Of a stretch of 64,000 nucleotides of DNA, positions 25,422 through 35,560 are shown piece by piece (position 1 is the stretch's first letter; each line of letters opens with the position of its first letter). Location of the stretch: positions 1,612,001-1,676,000 of the forward strand of contig NZ_CP061379.1 in the NCBI RefSeq assembly GCF_015624505.1, read 5' to 3'. The notes beneath the pieces were generated by a model. It was not told the origin of the DNA. It was given only the letters and a program-made list of their open reading frames with translations, and did no database searches. This stretch comes from Bradyrhizobium commune. Lineage in GTDB: Bacteria > Pseudomonadota > Alphaproteobacteria > Rhizobiales > Xanthobacteraceae. Made by a program: the position numbers and the translations under genes.

Positions 25422-26312
25422 ATGCAGTCAAGTTCGAGTCCAGCTCAAGCTCAACCACGCGCCAATCTCGCCGGCTGGCTCTACGTCTCGCCGCTGGTCC
25501 TGGTGCTCGTGCCGTTCTTCGTGGCGCCGATCCTGGTGGTGCTGGCCGCGAGCTTCTTCGCCACCGACGGCTTTGGTGGATTGACGCCGGGCTTCACGCT
25601 CGCAAGCTATGTCGAGGTACTGCATTCGGCGCTGACGCTGAAGCTGTATCTCGCGACGATCAAGTTCACGCTGCTGACCTGGATCTTCACCCTGATCATC
25701 GGCTTCTTCGTTGCCTATTTCCTGGTGTTCCACGTCCGCAACCAGTTGCTGGCGATCGGCCTGTTTCTGTTGTGCACCGTGCCGTTCTGGACCTCCAACA
25801 TCATCCGGATGATTTCCTGGATTCCGCTGCTCGGCAAGGAAGGCCTGATCAACCAGGCGCTGCTGGCGATCGGCGTGATCCATCAACCGCTGGAAGTGCT
25901 GCTGTTCTCCGACCTCGCGGTCGTCATCGCCTATGTTCACCAGCTCACGATCTTCATGATCGTGCCGATCTTCAATTCCATGGCGCGGATCGACAAGAAG
26001 CTGATCGAGGCCGCGATCGATGCCGGCGCCAGCCGTTTCGACATCATGCGCCTGATCGTGGTGCCGATGTCCAAGAGCGGCATCGCGCTCGGCACCATCT
26101 TCGTGGTCTCGATCGTGATGGGGGACTTCTTCGTGGTCAAGGTGATGTCCGGCGGCGGCTCGGCCTCGGTGGTCAGCGCGTTCTACGAGGACGTCGGCGT
26201 GCTGCAATATCCGAGCGCGGCGGCGAGCGCAGTGTTGCTGACGCTGGTTCTGGTCGCGATCGTCTCGCTGATCCTGCGCACCGTCGACATCCGGCAGGAG
26301 ATCACGCAATGA
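25422..26312 (+). CDS. ABC transporter permease, PotB type
   Basis: A 296-residue permease with six hydrophobic segments and the EAA loop KLIEAAIDAGASRFDIMRL. ATG 25422 is chosen because the preceding in-frame residues (from ATG 25365) are Arg-rich and unlike the family; CGAGG at 25405-25409 may be its RBS. The gene overlaps the next permease by ATGA. With 23992, 26309 and 27207 it makes a full importer. Confidence 0.9.
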   Translation: MQSSSSPAQAQPRANLAGWLYVSPLVLVLVPFFVAPILVVLAASFFATDGFGGLTPGFTLASYVEVLHSALTLKLYLATIKFTLLTWIFTLIIGFFVAYFLVFHVRNQLLAIGLFLLCTVPFWTSNIIRMISWIPLLGKEGLINQALLAIGVIHQPLEVLLFSDLAVVIAYVHQLTIFMIVPIFNSMARIDKKLIEAAIDAGASRFDIMRLIVVPMSKSGIALGTIFVVSIVMGDFFVVKVMSGGGSASVVSAFYEDVGVLQYPSAAASAVLLTLVLVAIVSLILRTVDIRQEITQ

Positions 26313-27199
26313 GCGCGGTTCTCGCCGACATGCCGGAGACGGTGTCGCCCGCGACGACCAAGGCAATTGCGCCGAGCAAGGGCGGCCGGCCCTGGACGTT
26401 CTACGTGCTGGCGACCTTGTTTTCGCTCTATGTGATCGCGCTCTACGGGCCGATGTTCTGTATCTACATCCTGTCGTTCCAGGATATCCGCGGCGGCCTC
26501 GTGTTTCCGATGAAGGGGCACTCGCTGCACTGGTTCGTCGATCTCTTCACCCAGGTGCGGACCGGCGACGTCAAGGGCTCGTTCGACCGCTCGATCAAGC
26601 TCGCGGTCATCGTCACCATCATCACGGTGGTGGTGTCGTTTCTGGCCGGCCTCGGCTTCCGCAAGCGCTTTCGCGGTGACACGGTCGTGTTCTACATGAT
26701 GATAGGCAGCCTCGTTGCGCCCGGCCTCGTGCTCGGTCTCGGCACGGGTCTCCTGTTCCAGGCGCTCGGGCTGAATGCAAGCTGGTACACGTCGGCGCTC
26801 GGCGCCCAGCTGTCCTGGACCCTGCCGTTCGGCGTGCTCGTGATGTTCGCGGTGATGTCGCGCTTCAACCATGTCTGGGAGGAGGCGGCCTATGACCTCG
26901 GCGCCAGCCGCTGGCAGTCGATCTGGTTGGTGATGATCCCGGTGCTCGCGCCCGGCCTGGTCGCAGTCGCGCTGTTCGGCTTCACGCTCTCCTACGACGA
27001 GTTCGCGCGCAGCCTTCAGACCGCGGGCTCGCTGAATACGCTGCCGCTGGAAATCTGGAGCATGACGCTGAATGTCACTTCGCCCTCGCTCTACGCGCTT
27101 GGCACGGTGACCACCATCGTCTCCTTCGTCGTCATCGGTGCAAGCCTCGGCACCATCGTGCTGATCCAGAAGAAGCGCGGCAGCCGGGTAAAGGGTTGA
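26309..27199 (+). CDS. ABC transporter permease, PotC type
   Basis: A 296-residue permease. ATG 26309 overlaps the preceding TGA. The N-terminal 30 residues are hydrophilic, then six hydrophobic segments follow; the EAA loop is EEAAYDLGASRWQSIWL. It ends 7 bp before the ATPase gene. Confidence 0.92.
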   Translation: MSAVLADMPETVSPATTKAIAPSKGGRPWTFYVLATLFSLYVIALYGPMFCIYILSFQDIRGGLVFPMKGHSLHWFVDLFTQVRTGDVKGSFDRSIKLAVIVTIITVVVSFLAGLGFRKRFRGDTVVFYMMIGSLVAPGLVLGLGTGLLFQALGLNASWYTSALGAQLSWTLPFGVLVMFAVMSRFNHVWEEAAYDLGASRWQSIWLVMIPVLAPGLVAVALFGFTLSYDEFARSLQTAGSLNTLPLEIWSMTLNVTSPSLYALGTVTTIVSFVVIGASLGTIVLIQKKRGSRVKG

Positions 27200-27206
27200 G
27201 CTTGGA

Positions 27207-28313
27207 ATGAAGAACGATCGCGGCGATATCGAGCTGGCAGGCGTCTGCAAGAGCTTTGACGGCGTGACCAATGTGGTCGACGGCGTCAACCTCAAGATCG
27301 CGGACGGCGCCTATTGTTGCTTCATCGGCCCCTCCGGCTGCGGCAAGACCACCATCCTGCGCATGATCGCCGGCCACGAGGATCCGACCGCCGGTGAGAT
27401 CGTGATCGGCGGCCAGAATGTCGTCGGGCTGGCGCCCGTGCAGCGGCGCACCGCGATGATGTTCCAGTCCTACGCGCTGTTCCCGCATCTGACCGTGCGC
27501 GACAACATCGCCTTCGCGCTGCGGGTGCGCGGGATGTCCAAGACGGATCGTCTGCGCGCCGCGGACGCCATGATCGAAAAAGTGCGGCTGACGCAGTTCG
27601 CCGATCGCCTGCCGGCGCAGCTCTCCGGCGGCCAGCAACAGCGCGTGGCGCTGGCGCGCGCCGCGATCACCGAGCCGCGGGTGCTGCTGCTCGACGAGCC
27701 GCTGTCGGCGCTCGACGAGCAGTTGCGCGTGCAGATGCGCCAGGAGCTCAGGCGGATGCAGCGGGAGCTCGGCATCACCTTCATCCACGTCACCCACACC
27801 CAGCTCGAGGCGATCGCGCTTGCGGACCTCGTCGTGGTGATGGAGCAGGGCAAGATTAAGCAGGCGGGCGCCGCGCGAGAGGTCTACGCCCATCCGCACG
27901 ACCGCTATGTCGCCGAGTTCATGGGAGGGCAGAACGTGCTGTCGGGCCGGGTCGAGAAGGTCAACGGCGCGAGCTTCACGCTGGCGCAGGCGGCCCCCTC
28001 GGGCATCGAGGTGCCGCTCCAGGCACGGCCGACTGTCAGCGTCGGCGACAAGGTCGACATTGCCGTGCGCCGCGACGATATCGCGCTGGTCCGGCCCGGC
28101 AAGGACCTGCCGCCCGGCTATACCACGTCGCTCCCAAGCCGCGTGCTCGCGATCGAATACCAGGGCTATTTCGTCAAGGTCATGCTCGATACTGTGCCTG
28201 ACGACGAGTTCGTCGCCTATGTGCCGGAAAAGACTTTCTTCGCAGATCCCTTCACTGTCGGCGATGTCGTCATGGCCACATGGGCCACCGGCAGCGCGCT
28301 TCCACTCGCCTAA
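27207..28313 (+). CDS. ABC transporter ATP-binding protein, PotA type
   Basis: A 368-residue ATPase. Walker A GPSGCGKTT (residues 39-47), Q-loop MMFQSYALFPHL, signature LSGGQQQRVALARA, Walker B VLLLDEPLSALDEQ and the H-loop HVTHTQLEA are intact; a TOBE domain covers about residues 260-360. It completes the second polyamine-type importer. The hydroxylase genes begin 21 bp downstream, so transporter and hydroxylase are likely one transcript acting on one compound. Confidence 0.95.
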   Translation: MKNDRGDIELAGVCKSFDGVTNVVDGVNLKIADGAYCCFIGPSGCGKTTILRMIAGHEDPTAGEIVIGGQNVVGLAPVQRRTAMMFQSYALFPHLTVRDNIAFALRVRGMSKTDRLRAADAMIEKVRLTQFADRLPAQLSGGQQQRVALARAAITEPRVLLLDEPLSALDEQLRVQMRQELRRMQRELGITFIHVTHTQLEAIALADLVVVMEQGKIKQAGAAREVYAHPHDRYVAEFMGGQNVLSGRVEKVNGASFTLAQAAPSGIEVPLQARPTVSVGDKVDIAVRRDDIALVRPGKDLPPGYTTSLPSRVLAIEYQGYFVKVMLDTVPDDEFVAYVPEKTFFADPFTVGDVVMATWATGSALPLA

Positions 28314-28334
28314 AGACCCGTCGCGCACAGGAGT

Positions 28335-28826
28335 ATGACCGTGCAGATATCCTTCACTCTCAACGGCCGGCCAACCACCGTGGACGTCGAACCGGCGACG
28401 CTCGTCGCCGAGCTCTTGCGCGAGCAGCTCAATCTCACGGGAACTCATATCGGCTGTGACACCAGCCAGTGCGGGGCCTGTGTCGTGCATTTCAATGGTC
28501 TGCCGGTGAAGAGCTGCACGCTGCTGGCGCCGGCGCTGGACGGCGCGACGCTGCTCACCATCGAAGGCCTGCAAGGCGCGCCGGGCTCCAACCAGATGCA
28601 TCCGATGCAGGAGGCGTTTCGCGAGCATCACGGCCTGCAATGCGGCTTCTGCACGCCGGGCATGCTGATGACCGCGGTCGCGCTCGCCACCGAGAAACCG
28701 GACCTGACGGAGGCGGATGTCCGCCACGGCCTCGAAGGCAACATCTGCCGCTGCACCGGCTACCAGAACATCGTGGTTTCCGTGATGGCCGGCGCCGCCG
28801 CCATGAACGCCGCCAAGGGAGAGTGA
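28335..28826 (+). CDS. Molybdenum hydroxylase small subunit, [2Fe-2S] (CoxS/XdhC-type)
   Basis: A 163-residue iron-sulfur subunit. The plant-type ferredoxin cluster is [15 protein letters not shown] with a fourth Cys in VKSC (about residues 42-64), and the second cluster uses [11 protein letters not shown] and NICRCTGY. It transfers electrons from the molybdopterin subunit at 28829 to FAD in 31228. RBS CAGGAG is just upstream of ATG 28335. Confidence 0.95.
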   Translation: MTVQISFTLNGRPTTVDVEPATLVAELLREQLNLTGTHIGCDTSQCGACVVHFNGLPVKSCTLLAPALDGATLLTIEGLQGAPGSNQMHPMQEAFREHHGLQCGFCTPGMLMTAVALATEKPDLTEADVRHGLEGNICRCTGYQNIVVSVMAGAAAMNAAKGE

Positions 28827-28828
28827 CC

Positions 28829-31216
28829 ATGGGCAATGTGATCGGGATCGGCGCCTCACCGAAACGCAAGGAGGATCAGCGCTTCCTCACCGGCCGCGGC
28901 AATTACGTCTCCGACATTAAGCGCCCCGGCGTGACCGCCGGCGTGTTCGTGCGCTCGCCGCATGGGCATGCGGTGCTGCGCAGTATCGACAAGAGTGCGG
29001 CGTTGGCATCGCCCGGCGTGATCGCGGTGCTGACCGGCGACGACGTCAAGGCCGATGGCCTGGGTTCGCTGCCCTGCGGCTGGGGCATCACGGACGCCAA
29101 GGGCGTGCCGATGAAGGAGCCGCCGTTCCCGATGCTGGCGCAGGGCAAGGTGCGCTTCGTCGGCGACATGGTGGCCTTCGTGATCGCCGAGACGCCGGAG
29201 CAGGCGAACGCCGCAGCCGAGCTGTTGAAGATCGACTATGAGGTGCTGCCGTCCGTGGTCGGCGTGCTCGAAGCCGTGCGGCCGGATGCGCCGCAATTGT
29301 TCGACGATGTGCCGAACAACATCTGCTGCGACTGGGAGCTCGGCGACAAGGCGGCGGTCGAAACAGCGTTCCGCAAGGCCGCGCATGTCGCAAAGCTCAG
29401 CCTCGTCAACAACCGCCTGATCGGCAACCCGATGGAGCCGCGCGCGGCGATCGCGGAATACGAGCCCGGCACCGACCGCTTCACGCTGTGGACCACCAGC
29501 CAGTTCCCGCATGTCGTGCGCTTCCTGATGGGCGCTCTGGTCTTGAACATCCCGCAGCACAAGCTGCGCGTGGTCGCGCCCGATGTCGGCGGCGGCTTTG
29601 GCGTCAAGCAGTTCCACTACGGCGAAGAGGCCGTGATCACCTGGGCTGCCAAGCGCGTGATGCGGCCGGTGAAATGGGTCGCGAGCCGCTCGGAGGGCTA
29701 CGTCTCCGATCGCCACGGCCGCGATCACGTCACCGAAGCCGAGCTCGCGCTCGACGAAAACGGAAAGTTTCTGGCGTTTCGCGTCAAGACGCTCGCCAAT
29801 ATGGGCGGATATCTCTCGACCTTCGGGCCGAACATCCCGACCAATCTCTACGGCCCGCTCCTCGGCGGCGTCTACATGACCCCCGCGATCTACTGCAATG
29901 TGAAGGTGGTCTTTACCAACACCGTTCCGGTCGACGCCTATCGCGGCGCGGGTCGGCCCGAGGCGACCTTCGTGCTGGAGCGCATCGTCGATGTCGCAGC
30001 CAGCGAGATGGGCATCGACCGCGTCGAGATTCGCCGCCGCAACATGATCCCGAAGGAAGCCTATCCCTACCAGACGCCCGTGCTGGTGCAGTACGATTCC
30101 GGCGACCCAATGGGCTGCCTCGACGGCGCGCTGGTCGCAGCCGACGTCAAGAATTTTGGCGTGCGCAAGGCGGCCTCGGCCAGCAAGGGCAAATTCCGCG
30201 GGCTCGGCTACTCGACCTATGTCGAGGCGTGCGGCCTTGCGCCGTCGCGCTTCGCAGGGCGGCTGGGTGCGCGTGGCGGCCTCTATGAAAGCGCCACGGT
30301 GCGCGTGCATCCGACCGGGCAGGTGACGGTCATGATCGGTACGCACAATCACGGCCAGGGCCATGAGACCACGTTCGCGCAGATCGTCTCGGACAAGCTT
30401 GGCGTCGCCTTCGAGAATGTCGACATCGTGTTCGGCGACACCGATCGCGTGCAGTTCGGCATGGGCACCTATGGCTCGCGCTCGCTGGTGGTCGGTGGCG
30501 CTGCGCTGTCGAAGGCCACCGACAAGGTGATCGCCAAAGGCAAGAAGATCGCGTCTCATCTGCTCGAAGCCGCCGAGGTCGATATCCAGTTCGAGAGCGG
30601 AAAATTTTCCGTAGCCGGCACGGATCGCAGCAAGACGTTCGAGGAGATCGCGGGCGCGGCCTACGTGCCGCACAATTATCCGCTCGAAGTGCTGGAGCCG
30701 GGGCTCGAAGAGCAGGCCTATTACGATCCCGTCAATTTTACCTATCCCGGTGGCTGCCACATCGCCGAGGTCGAGGTCGATCCCGAAACGGGCACGGTGA
30801 CGCTGGTCAACTACACCGCGGTCGACGACGTCGGCACGGTCATCAACCCGATGATCGTGGAGGGCCAGCTGCACGGCGGTATCGTTCAGGGTGTCGGCCA
30901 GGCGTTGTACGAGAACGCCGTCTATGACGAAGGCTCGGGCCAGCTGCTGTCGGGTTCGTTGATGGATTACTGCATGCCGCGGGCCGACCATCTGCCGATG
31001 ATGAAGGTCGCGACCCACTCCACGCTCTGCACGCATACGCCAATGGGTGTGAAGGGCTGTGGCGAGGTCGGCACCATCGGATCGCCGGCTGCCGTCATCA
31101 ACGCCGTGGTCGATGCGCTCGCGCATCTCGGCGTCACCCATGTCGACATGCCGGCGACGCCGAACCGGATCTGGCGCCTGCTGCAAAACGCGTCGCTGCC
31201 GGTCGCTGCGGAATAG
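28829..31216 (+). CDS. Molybdenum hydroxylase large subunit, form II CO-dehydrogenase-like (CoxL)
   Basis: A 795-residue xanthine-oxidase-family catalytic subunit that binds molybdopterin cytosine dinucleotide. The active-site loop reads [11 protein letters not shown], which is the form II (AYRGAGR) pattern and not the AYRCSFR of true CO dehydrogenase. The catalytic Glu is in [14 protein letters not shown]. Other landmarks are [14 protein letters not shown] and [14 protein letters not shown]. It starts 2 bp after the CoxS stop. Form II enzymes hydroxylate unknown substrates, often N-heterocycles or aldehydes; the adjacent amine-type importer and amidase suggest a nitrogenous aromatic or cyclic compound. 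Confidence 0.95.
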   Translation: MGNVIGIGASPKRKEDQRFLTGRGNYVSDIKRPGVTAGVFVRSPHGHAVLRSIDKSAALASPGVIAVLTGDDVKADGLGSLPCGWGITDAKGVPMKEPPFPMLAQGKVRFVGDMVAFVIAETPEQANAAAELLKIDYEVLPSVVGVLEAVRPDAPQLFDDVPNNICCDWELGDKAAVETAFRKAAHVAKLSLVNNRLIGNPMEPRAAIAEYEPGTDRFTLWTTSQFPHVVRFLMGALVLNIPQHKLRVVAPDVGGGFGVKQFHYGEEAVITWAAKRVMRPVKWVASRSEGYVSDRHGRDHVTEAELALDENGKFLAFRVKTLANMGGYLSTFGPNIPTNLYGPLLGGVYMTPAIYCNVKVVFTNTVPVDAYRGAGRPEATFVLERIVDVAASEMGIDRVEIRRRNMIPKEAYPYQTPVLVQYDSGDPMGCLDGALVAADVKNFGVRKAASASKGKFRGLGYSTYVEACGLAPSRFAGRLGARGGLYESATVRVHPTGQVTVMIGTHNHGQGHETTFAQIVSDKLGVAFENVDIVFGDTDRVQFGMGTYGSRSLVVGGAALSKATDKVIAKGKKIASHLLEAAEVDIQFESGKFSVAGTDRSKTFEEIAGAAYVPHNYPLEVLEPGLEEQAYYDPVNFTYPGGCHIAEVEVDPETGTVTLVNYTAVDDVGTVINPMIVEGQLHGGIVQGVGQALYENAVYDEGSGQLLSGSLMDYCMPRADHLPMMKVATHSTLCTHTPMGVKGCGEVGTIGSPAAVINAVVDALAHLGVTHVDMPATPNRIWRLLQNASLPVAAE

Positions 31217-31227
31217 GGAGGACAACA

Positions 31228-32025
31228 ATGAAACCGTTTGCCTATCATCAACCCGGCGAGATCCCCGACGCGGCCAAGCTGTTGACCTCGATCGAGGACA
31301 GCAAGCTCGTCGCCGGCGGCATGACGCTGATCCCGACGCTGAAGCAGCGGCTGGCCAGCCCCGTCGCGCTGGTCGATCTCTCGAAGCTCGGCTCGCTCAA
31401 GGGCATCACCGAGGATGGCGCGACCATCACCATCGGCGCGATGACGCCGCATGCGGTGGTGGCTGCCTCGAAGCTCGTGCAAACAAAAATCCCCGGGCTC
31501 GCCGCGCTCGCCTCGATGATCGGCGATCCCGCCGTGCGCAGCCGCGGCACCATCGGCGGCTCGGTTGCCAACAATGATCCGGCGGCCGATTATCCGGCCG
31601 GCGTGCTCGGTCTCGGCGCCACCATCATCACCAGCACGCGCGAGATCGCGGCCGACAAGTTCTTCCTGGGCCTGTTCGAGACTGCGCTTGAACCCGGCGA
31701 GATCATCACCGCGATCCGATTTCCCGTGCCCCTCAAGGCGGGTTACGCAAAGTTCAAGGCGCCGGCGTCGCGTTATGCGCTGGTCGGCGTGTTCGTCGCG
31801 AAATTCGCCGATCGCGTCCGCGTCGCCGTAACCGGTGCGGGTCCCGGCGTGTTCCGCGTGCCGCCGATGGAGGTGGCGCTATCGGAGAGCTTCGATCCGT
31901 CCGCGATCGCGGCGATCAGGATCGATACCGACGGCCTCACCTCCGATATCCACGCCGAAGCCGATTACCGGGCGCATCTCGTCACGGTGATGACCAAGCG
32001 CGCCGTCGACGCGGCGCTCAGCTAG
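31228..32025 (+). CDS. Molybdenum hydroxylase medium subunit, FAD-binding (CoxM)
   Basis: A 265-residue FAD subunit. The two family motifs are AGGMTLIPTLKQRLA (residues 30-44) and TIGGSVANNDPAADYPA (about 108-124), which bind the FAD diphosphate. RBS GGGAGGA is 7 bp before ATG 31228. It completes the S-L-M hydroxylase; the gene order S-L-M differs from the M-S-L order of the classical cox operon. No maturation genes (CoxD/F or XdhC-like) are adjacent. Confidence 0.95.
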   Translation: MKPFAYHQPGEIPDAAKLLTSIEDSKLVAGGMTLIPTLKQRLASPVALVDLSKLGSLKGITEDGATITIGAMTPHAVVAASKLVQTKIPGLAALASMIGDPAVRSRGTIGGSVANNDPAADYPAGVLGLGATIITSTREIAADKFFLGLFETALEPGEIITAIRFPVPLKAGYAKFKAPASRYALVGVFVAKFADRVRVAVTGAGPGVFRVPPMEVALSESFDPSAIAAIRIDTDGLTSDIHAEADYRAHLVTVMTKRAVDAALS

Positions 32026-32038
32026 CTCTTTAGGGTTG

Positions 32039-33529
32039 ATGATGACTGATGGTACCGGCCGAACGGCCTTCCCGCCGGCGCCGACTGGCCTTGGCGCGCT
32101 TTCTGCAACCGAGATCATGGCCGGCTACCGGCGCAGGGCGTTCACGCCGCGCGATGTCGTCGACGACACCATTGCCGCGCTTCAGGCGACGAACGAGGCC
32201 TGCAACGCGGTGGTGACGCCGATGTTCGAGCAGGCACGGGCGGAGGCCGACCGTCTCACAAAGGAGATGCGCGCCGGCGAAGCCAAAGGGCCGCTCGCCG
32301 GGGTACCGGTTACGATCAAGGATCTCGTTTTCGTGGCGGGCGTGCCGGCCTATGCCGGCTCGCCGATGAACAAGGCCTTCGTGCCTGAGGTGGATGCCGC
32401 GGTGGTGTCGGCGCTGAAGGCCTCCGGCGCGATCGTCACTTGCAAGACCACGACCTGTGAGTCCGGCTACAAGCTGACGGCCGACAGCCCCGTCACCGGC
32501 ACGACACGCAACCCCTGGAATCCTGATCGCACCAGCGGTGGATCGAGCGGAGGTGCTGCGGCGGCTGTGGCCGCGGGCTGCGGCCCGATTGCGATCGGCA
32601 CCGACGGCGTCGGATCGATCCGCGTGCCGTCGTCGTTCTGCGGCGTGTTCGGGCTGAAGCCGACCTTTGGCCTGGTCCCGCGTTCGCCCGGCTTCTCGCC
32701 GCCGTCCTGGGCCTCGCTCGCGCATACCGGACCGATCACGCGCACGGTCGCGGATGCCGCGCTGACGCTCGAGATCATCGCGGGCTACGACATGCGCGAT
32801 GCCGCGAGCCTCCCCGTGCCGTCTCGCCGCTTCGACATCAATGCCGTTTCGCTGAATGGCATTCGCATCGGCGCCAGCGTCGATCTCGGCTACGCTGCGA
32901 TCAGCCCCGACGTGCGCGCGGCCTTCGCCAAGGCGCTGACGGTTCTCGATGCCTGCGGCGCACAGGTCACCATGGACGGCCCGGGGCTGGATCCCGGCAT
33001 TCTGGAACACACGCTGAAGCCGATCGCCTTCACCGAGCAGGCAGCCGCCGTTGCGAGCAAGAGCACGGCCGATCTTGCAAGCTCCGAAGCGGACTATCGC
33101 GACGTCGTCAGCGCCGGCCGGCATTACAGCGGCACAGACTATGTCGAGGCCGGATACCGCCGCGGCCAGGCCCGCAACGCGTTCCTGAAGCTGTTCGAGC
33201 GCGTCGATGCGCTGGTGACGCCGACGGTGGCGGTGACCGCGTTCGAGGCCGGCCAGATCGGCGTCGACAAGATCGATGGCAGCAAGGTCGATCCGCATCT
33301 CGGCTGGTCGCCCTTCACCTGGCCAATCAATCTCGCTGGCCTTCCGGCCGCGACGCTGCCCTGCGGTTTTGACCGCGATGGAATGCCGATCGGTCTTCAG
33401 ATCGTTGCACCCTGGCTGGATGAGCCCACGATCTTCCGCATCGCAGCCGCATTCGAGCAGGCGCAACCCTGGGCAAAATTCTGGCCGCAGCTGGCGTTGC
33501 GCGAGAGTGCCGCGCGCGCCAAGGCCTAG
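32039..33529 (+). CDS. Amidase-signature family hydrolase
   Basis: A 496-residue amidase. The Ser-cisSer-Lys triad is visible: Lys in PVTIKDLVF (about residue 92), cis-Ser in TSGGSSGGAAAAVA and nucleophile Ser in GTDGVGSIRVPSS. The start is TTG 32036, ATG 32039 or ATG 32042 in a row, with TTAGGG upstream. It lies 10 bp after the hydroxylase FAD subunit, so it probably opens or deamidates the hydroxylated product. Its stop is 3 bp from that of the convergent LysR gene. Confidence 0.92.
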   Translation: MMTDGTGRTAFPPAPTGLGALSATEIMAGYRRRAFTPRDVVDDTIAALQATNEACNAVVTPMFEQARAEADRLTKEMRAGEAKGPLAGVPVTIKDLVFVAGVPAYAGSPMNKAFVPEVDAAVVSALKASGAIVTCKTTTCESGYKLTADSPVTGTTRNPWNPDRTSGGSSGGAAAAVAAGCGPIAIGTDGVGSIRVPSSFCGVFGLKPTFGLVPRSPGFSPPSWASLAHTGPITRTVADAALTLEIIAGYDMRDAASLPVPSRRFDINAVSLNGIRIGASVDLGYAAISPDVRAAFAKALTVLDACGAQVTMDGPGLDPGILEHTLKPIAFTEQAAAVASKSTADLASSEADYRDVVSAGRHYSGTDYVEAGYRRGQARNAFLKLFERVDALVTPTVAVTAFEAGQIGVDKIDGSKVDPHLGWSPFTWPINLAGLPAATLPCGFDRDGMPIGLQIVAPWLDEPTIFRIAAAFEQAQPWAKFWPQLALRESAARAKA

Positions 33530-33532
33530 GGT

Positions 33533-34432
33533 TCAGGACAACTCGATCGGCGCGCCGCGGCCGCTGAGCTCTTCGTCGAGGCGCAGATAGTGCGCGAGAT
33601 AGTCGTGCAGCGCGGTCGCCGCTTTCGAGGTGGCGCCGCTGGACTTGTAGAGCAGCAGCTCGATTTTCGGCAGCGGCGGCAGGCCCTCGTTCGGGCCGAT
33701 CTCGCGCATTGCCGGCACCAGTGCGCTGCGGCCAAGCACGGTGACGGCCATGCCGGCGAATGCCGCAGCCTGGAGGCCGCCGACGCTCTCGCTGACGCAG
33801 GCGATGCGCCAGCGCAAATTTGCGCGCTCCAGCGTGTCGATCGCGTAGTCGCGATAGATGTTGCCTGGTGGCAAGAGCGCCAGCGGGATCGGGCGTTCCT
33901 GGTGCGCGGCAGATTGTTCGCCGGTCATCCAGACCAGTTGCTCGCGCCGCACCACCTGGCCGCCGGTGAAATCGTTCATGCGGGTGACGAGCGCGATGTC
34001 GACATCGCCGCGCTTGACGAGGCCGACCAGCGGCGTCGACAGCGCGCAGTTGAGCTCGACCTGGACGCGCGGAAAGGATTTTCGGAACACGCTGAGGATC
34101 GACGGCAGCATGAACGCCGCGTAGAGATCGGGCGTGCCGAGCACGACCTGGCCCTCGATTTCCTGCGACGCCAGCTGCGAAATCAATTCGTCATGCAACC
34201 GCAGGATGGATTTCGCGTAGGTGAGAACCGTGGTGCCATCGTCGGTCAGCGTCAGCCTGCGGCCGCTATGCTCGAACAATTGCTTGCCGGTCAATTCCTC
34301 CAGCCGCTGCAATTGCAGCGTGATCGCCGGCTGGGTGCGGCCCAGCCGGCGCGCGGTCTCGGTGATGCTGCCGGTCTCGACCACCGAGATCAGCGACCGG
34401 AGCATGCGAATATCGAGACTGATGAGGTTCAT
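33533..34432 (-). CDS. LysR-family transcriptional regulator
   Basis: A 299-residue LysR protein. The HTH is RMLRSLISVVETGSITETA and RLGRTQPAITLQLQRLEEL (residues 9-50), with an effector domain from about residue 90. It is on the minus strand, convergent with the hydroxylase/amidase operon, and follows another LysR gene by 46 bp. It may regulate the hydroxylase operon or the symporter locus; location does not decide. Confidence 0.92.
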   Translation of the reverse strand: MNLISLDIRMLRSLISVVETGSITETARRLGRTQPAITLQLQRLEELTGKQLFEHSGRRLTLTDDGTTVLTYAKSILRLHDELISQLASQEIEGQVVLGTPDLYAAFMLPSILSVFRKSFPRVQVELNCALSTPLVGLVKRGDVDIALVTRMNDFTGGQVVRREQLVWMTGEQSAAHQERPIPLALLPPGNIYRDYAIDTLERANLRWRIACVSESVGGLQAAAFAGMAVTVLGRSALVPAMREIGPNEGLPPLPKIELLLYKSSGATSKAATALHDYLAHYLRLDEELSGRGAPIELS

Positions 34433-34478
34433 GCGGCGTCCATATCGCCCAGAATTTATGCAAGTTCCATGCTAGGGC

Positions 34479-35444
34479 TCATTTCGCCCGTGATGCTGAA
34501 GAGACGGATTTTGCGCCGGGTCGGCCCTTCCTGACCGCATTCCAGAAATTCTCCGCCGCCCGGGTCATCCGGGCGCGGGTGCGGAACAGCGAGACGCTGA
34601 TCGGAATGTCCCAATCCGCGCCGCCTGCGCGTAGCAGGCGGCCGCTGTCGAGATCGGCGCGGACGAGACTCATCGGTGCCCATGTCACGCCGCGCCCCTC
34701 GCGCGCCATGTCGATCAGCAGCATGACCGGTGCGGCGAAGCCGGGGGCGAGCCAGGCCGCCGGATCCTTCGTCGCCAGGAACGATGTGACAAGTCGTCCT
34801 ACGCCAGAGCCCGGGTGATAGGCGAGATAGGGCAGCGGCGCGCCGGACGCGCCGGGCAGGGCGTAGCGGGGCTGCGCCTTCTTGCGACGTGCGCCGCGGC
34901 CCGGCCTTGCGATCGGTGCACTGATCGGGATCAGCACGTCGGTCGCAAGATCGATGCGCTGGAAGCGGTCCATGTCGAGCCGGCTCACCAGCGACGGATG
35001 ATAGTGCGCCAGCATGAAATGCGCCTGCGCATCCAGCAGCAGCTTCTCGCAGCCGGCGAAGTTCGAGGCGAACAGCTGAACCGCCGCGCCGGCCCGTGCA
35101 CTTTCCGTGCTGCGGATCCATTCCGGGAAGAAGGTTTGCGACAATGCATGCGTGGCGGCGAAGGCGATGGTTTCGGCCTTCAGTCGCGCCACTTCCAGCG
35201 CCTCCTCGCGTCCGACCTGGACCCGGCGCAGCACGTCCTCGACCACTGGCCGGAAGCTCTCGCCCGCGGCCGTGAGTGTCACCGTGTGGGTGGAACGTTC
35301 GAACAGCGGCGTTCCCAGCCATTCCTCGAGCGACTTGATGCGGCGGCTCAGCGCCGGCTGGGTCACGTGCCGGCGCTCGGCGGCGCGGGAGAACCCGCGC
35401 TCCTCGGCGATGGCCAGGAAATCCTCCAGCCAGATCAGGTTCAT
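34479..35444 (-). CDS. LysR-family transcriptional regulator
   Basis: A 321-residue LysR protein. The HTH is WLEDFLAIAEERGFSRAAE followed by HVTQPALSRRIKSLEEWLG. It is divergent from the dicarboxylate symporter at 35561, with about 115 bp between starts, and is the natural candidate to control it. It is a tandem neighbour of the LysR at 33533, probably co-transcribed, and the two are not close paralogues. Confidence 0.92.
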   Translation of the reverse strand: MNLIWLEDFLAIAEERGFSRAAERRHVTQPALSRRIKSLEEWLGTPLFERSTHTVTLTAAGESFRPVVEDVLRRVQVGREEALEVARLKAETIAFAATHALSQTFFPEWIRSTESARAGAAVQLFASNFAGCEKLLLDAQAHFMLAHYHPSLVSRLDMDRFQRIDLATDVLIPISAPIARPGRGARRKKAQPRYALPGASGAPLPYLAYHPGSGVGRLVTSFLATKDPAAWLAPGFAAPVMLLIDMAREGRGVTWAPMSLVRADLDSGRLLRAGGADWDIPISVSLFRTRARMTRAAENFWNAVRKGRPGAKSVSSASRAK

Positions 35445-35560
35445 AATAACGTTCTGTCCTCAATTCATTCCGATACGGCATTAGCGCCTCTGGTGCCGCT
35501 GGTCCAATGTAAAGGGCATCGAAAGACAAGAACAAAGCGCCATCGCCGCATGGCGCAACG

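Noticed and set aside
24001..28313. Second ABC system as a duplicate of the first
   Set aside because: Gene order differs (receptor-permease-permease-ATPase against ATPase first) and receptor lengths and sequences differ; they are separate systems.
28856..31228. 790-residue open frame on the minus strand
   Set aside because: It is opposite the molybdenum hydroxylase large subunit, whose motifs are unambiguous; the antisense frame has no domain.
28335..32025. True aerobic CO dehydrogenase
   Set aside because: The active-site loop is AYRGAGR (form II), not the Cys-containing AYRCSFR of CO-oxidising enzymes.
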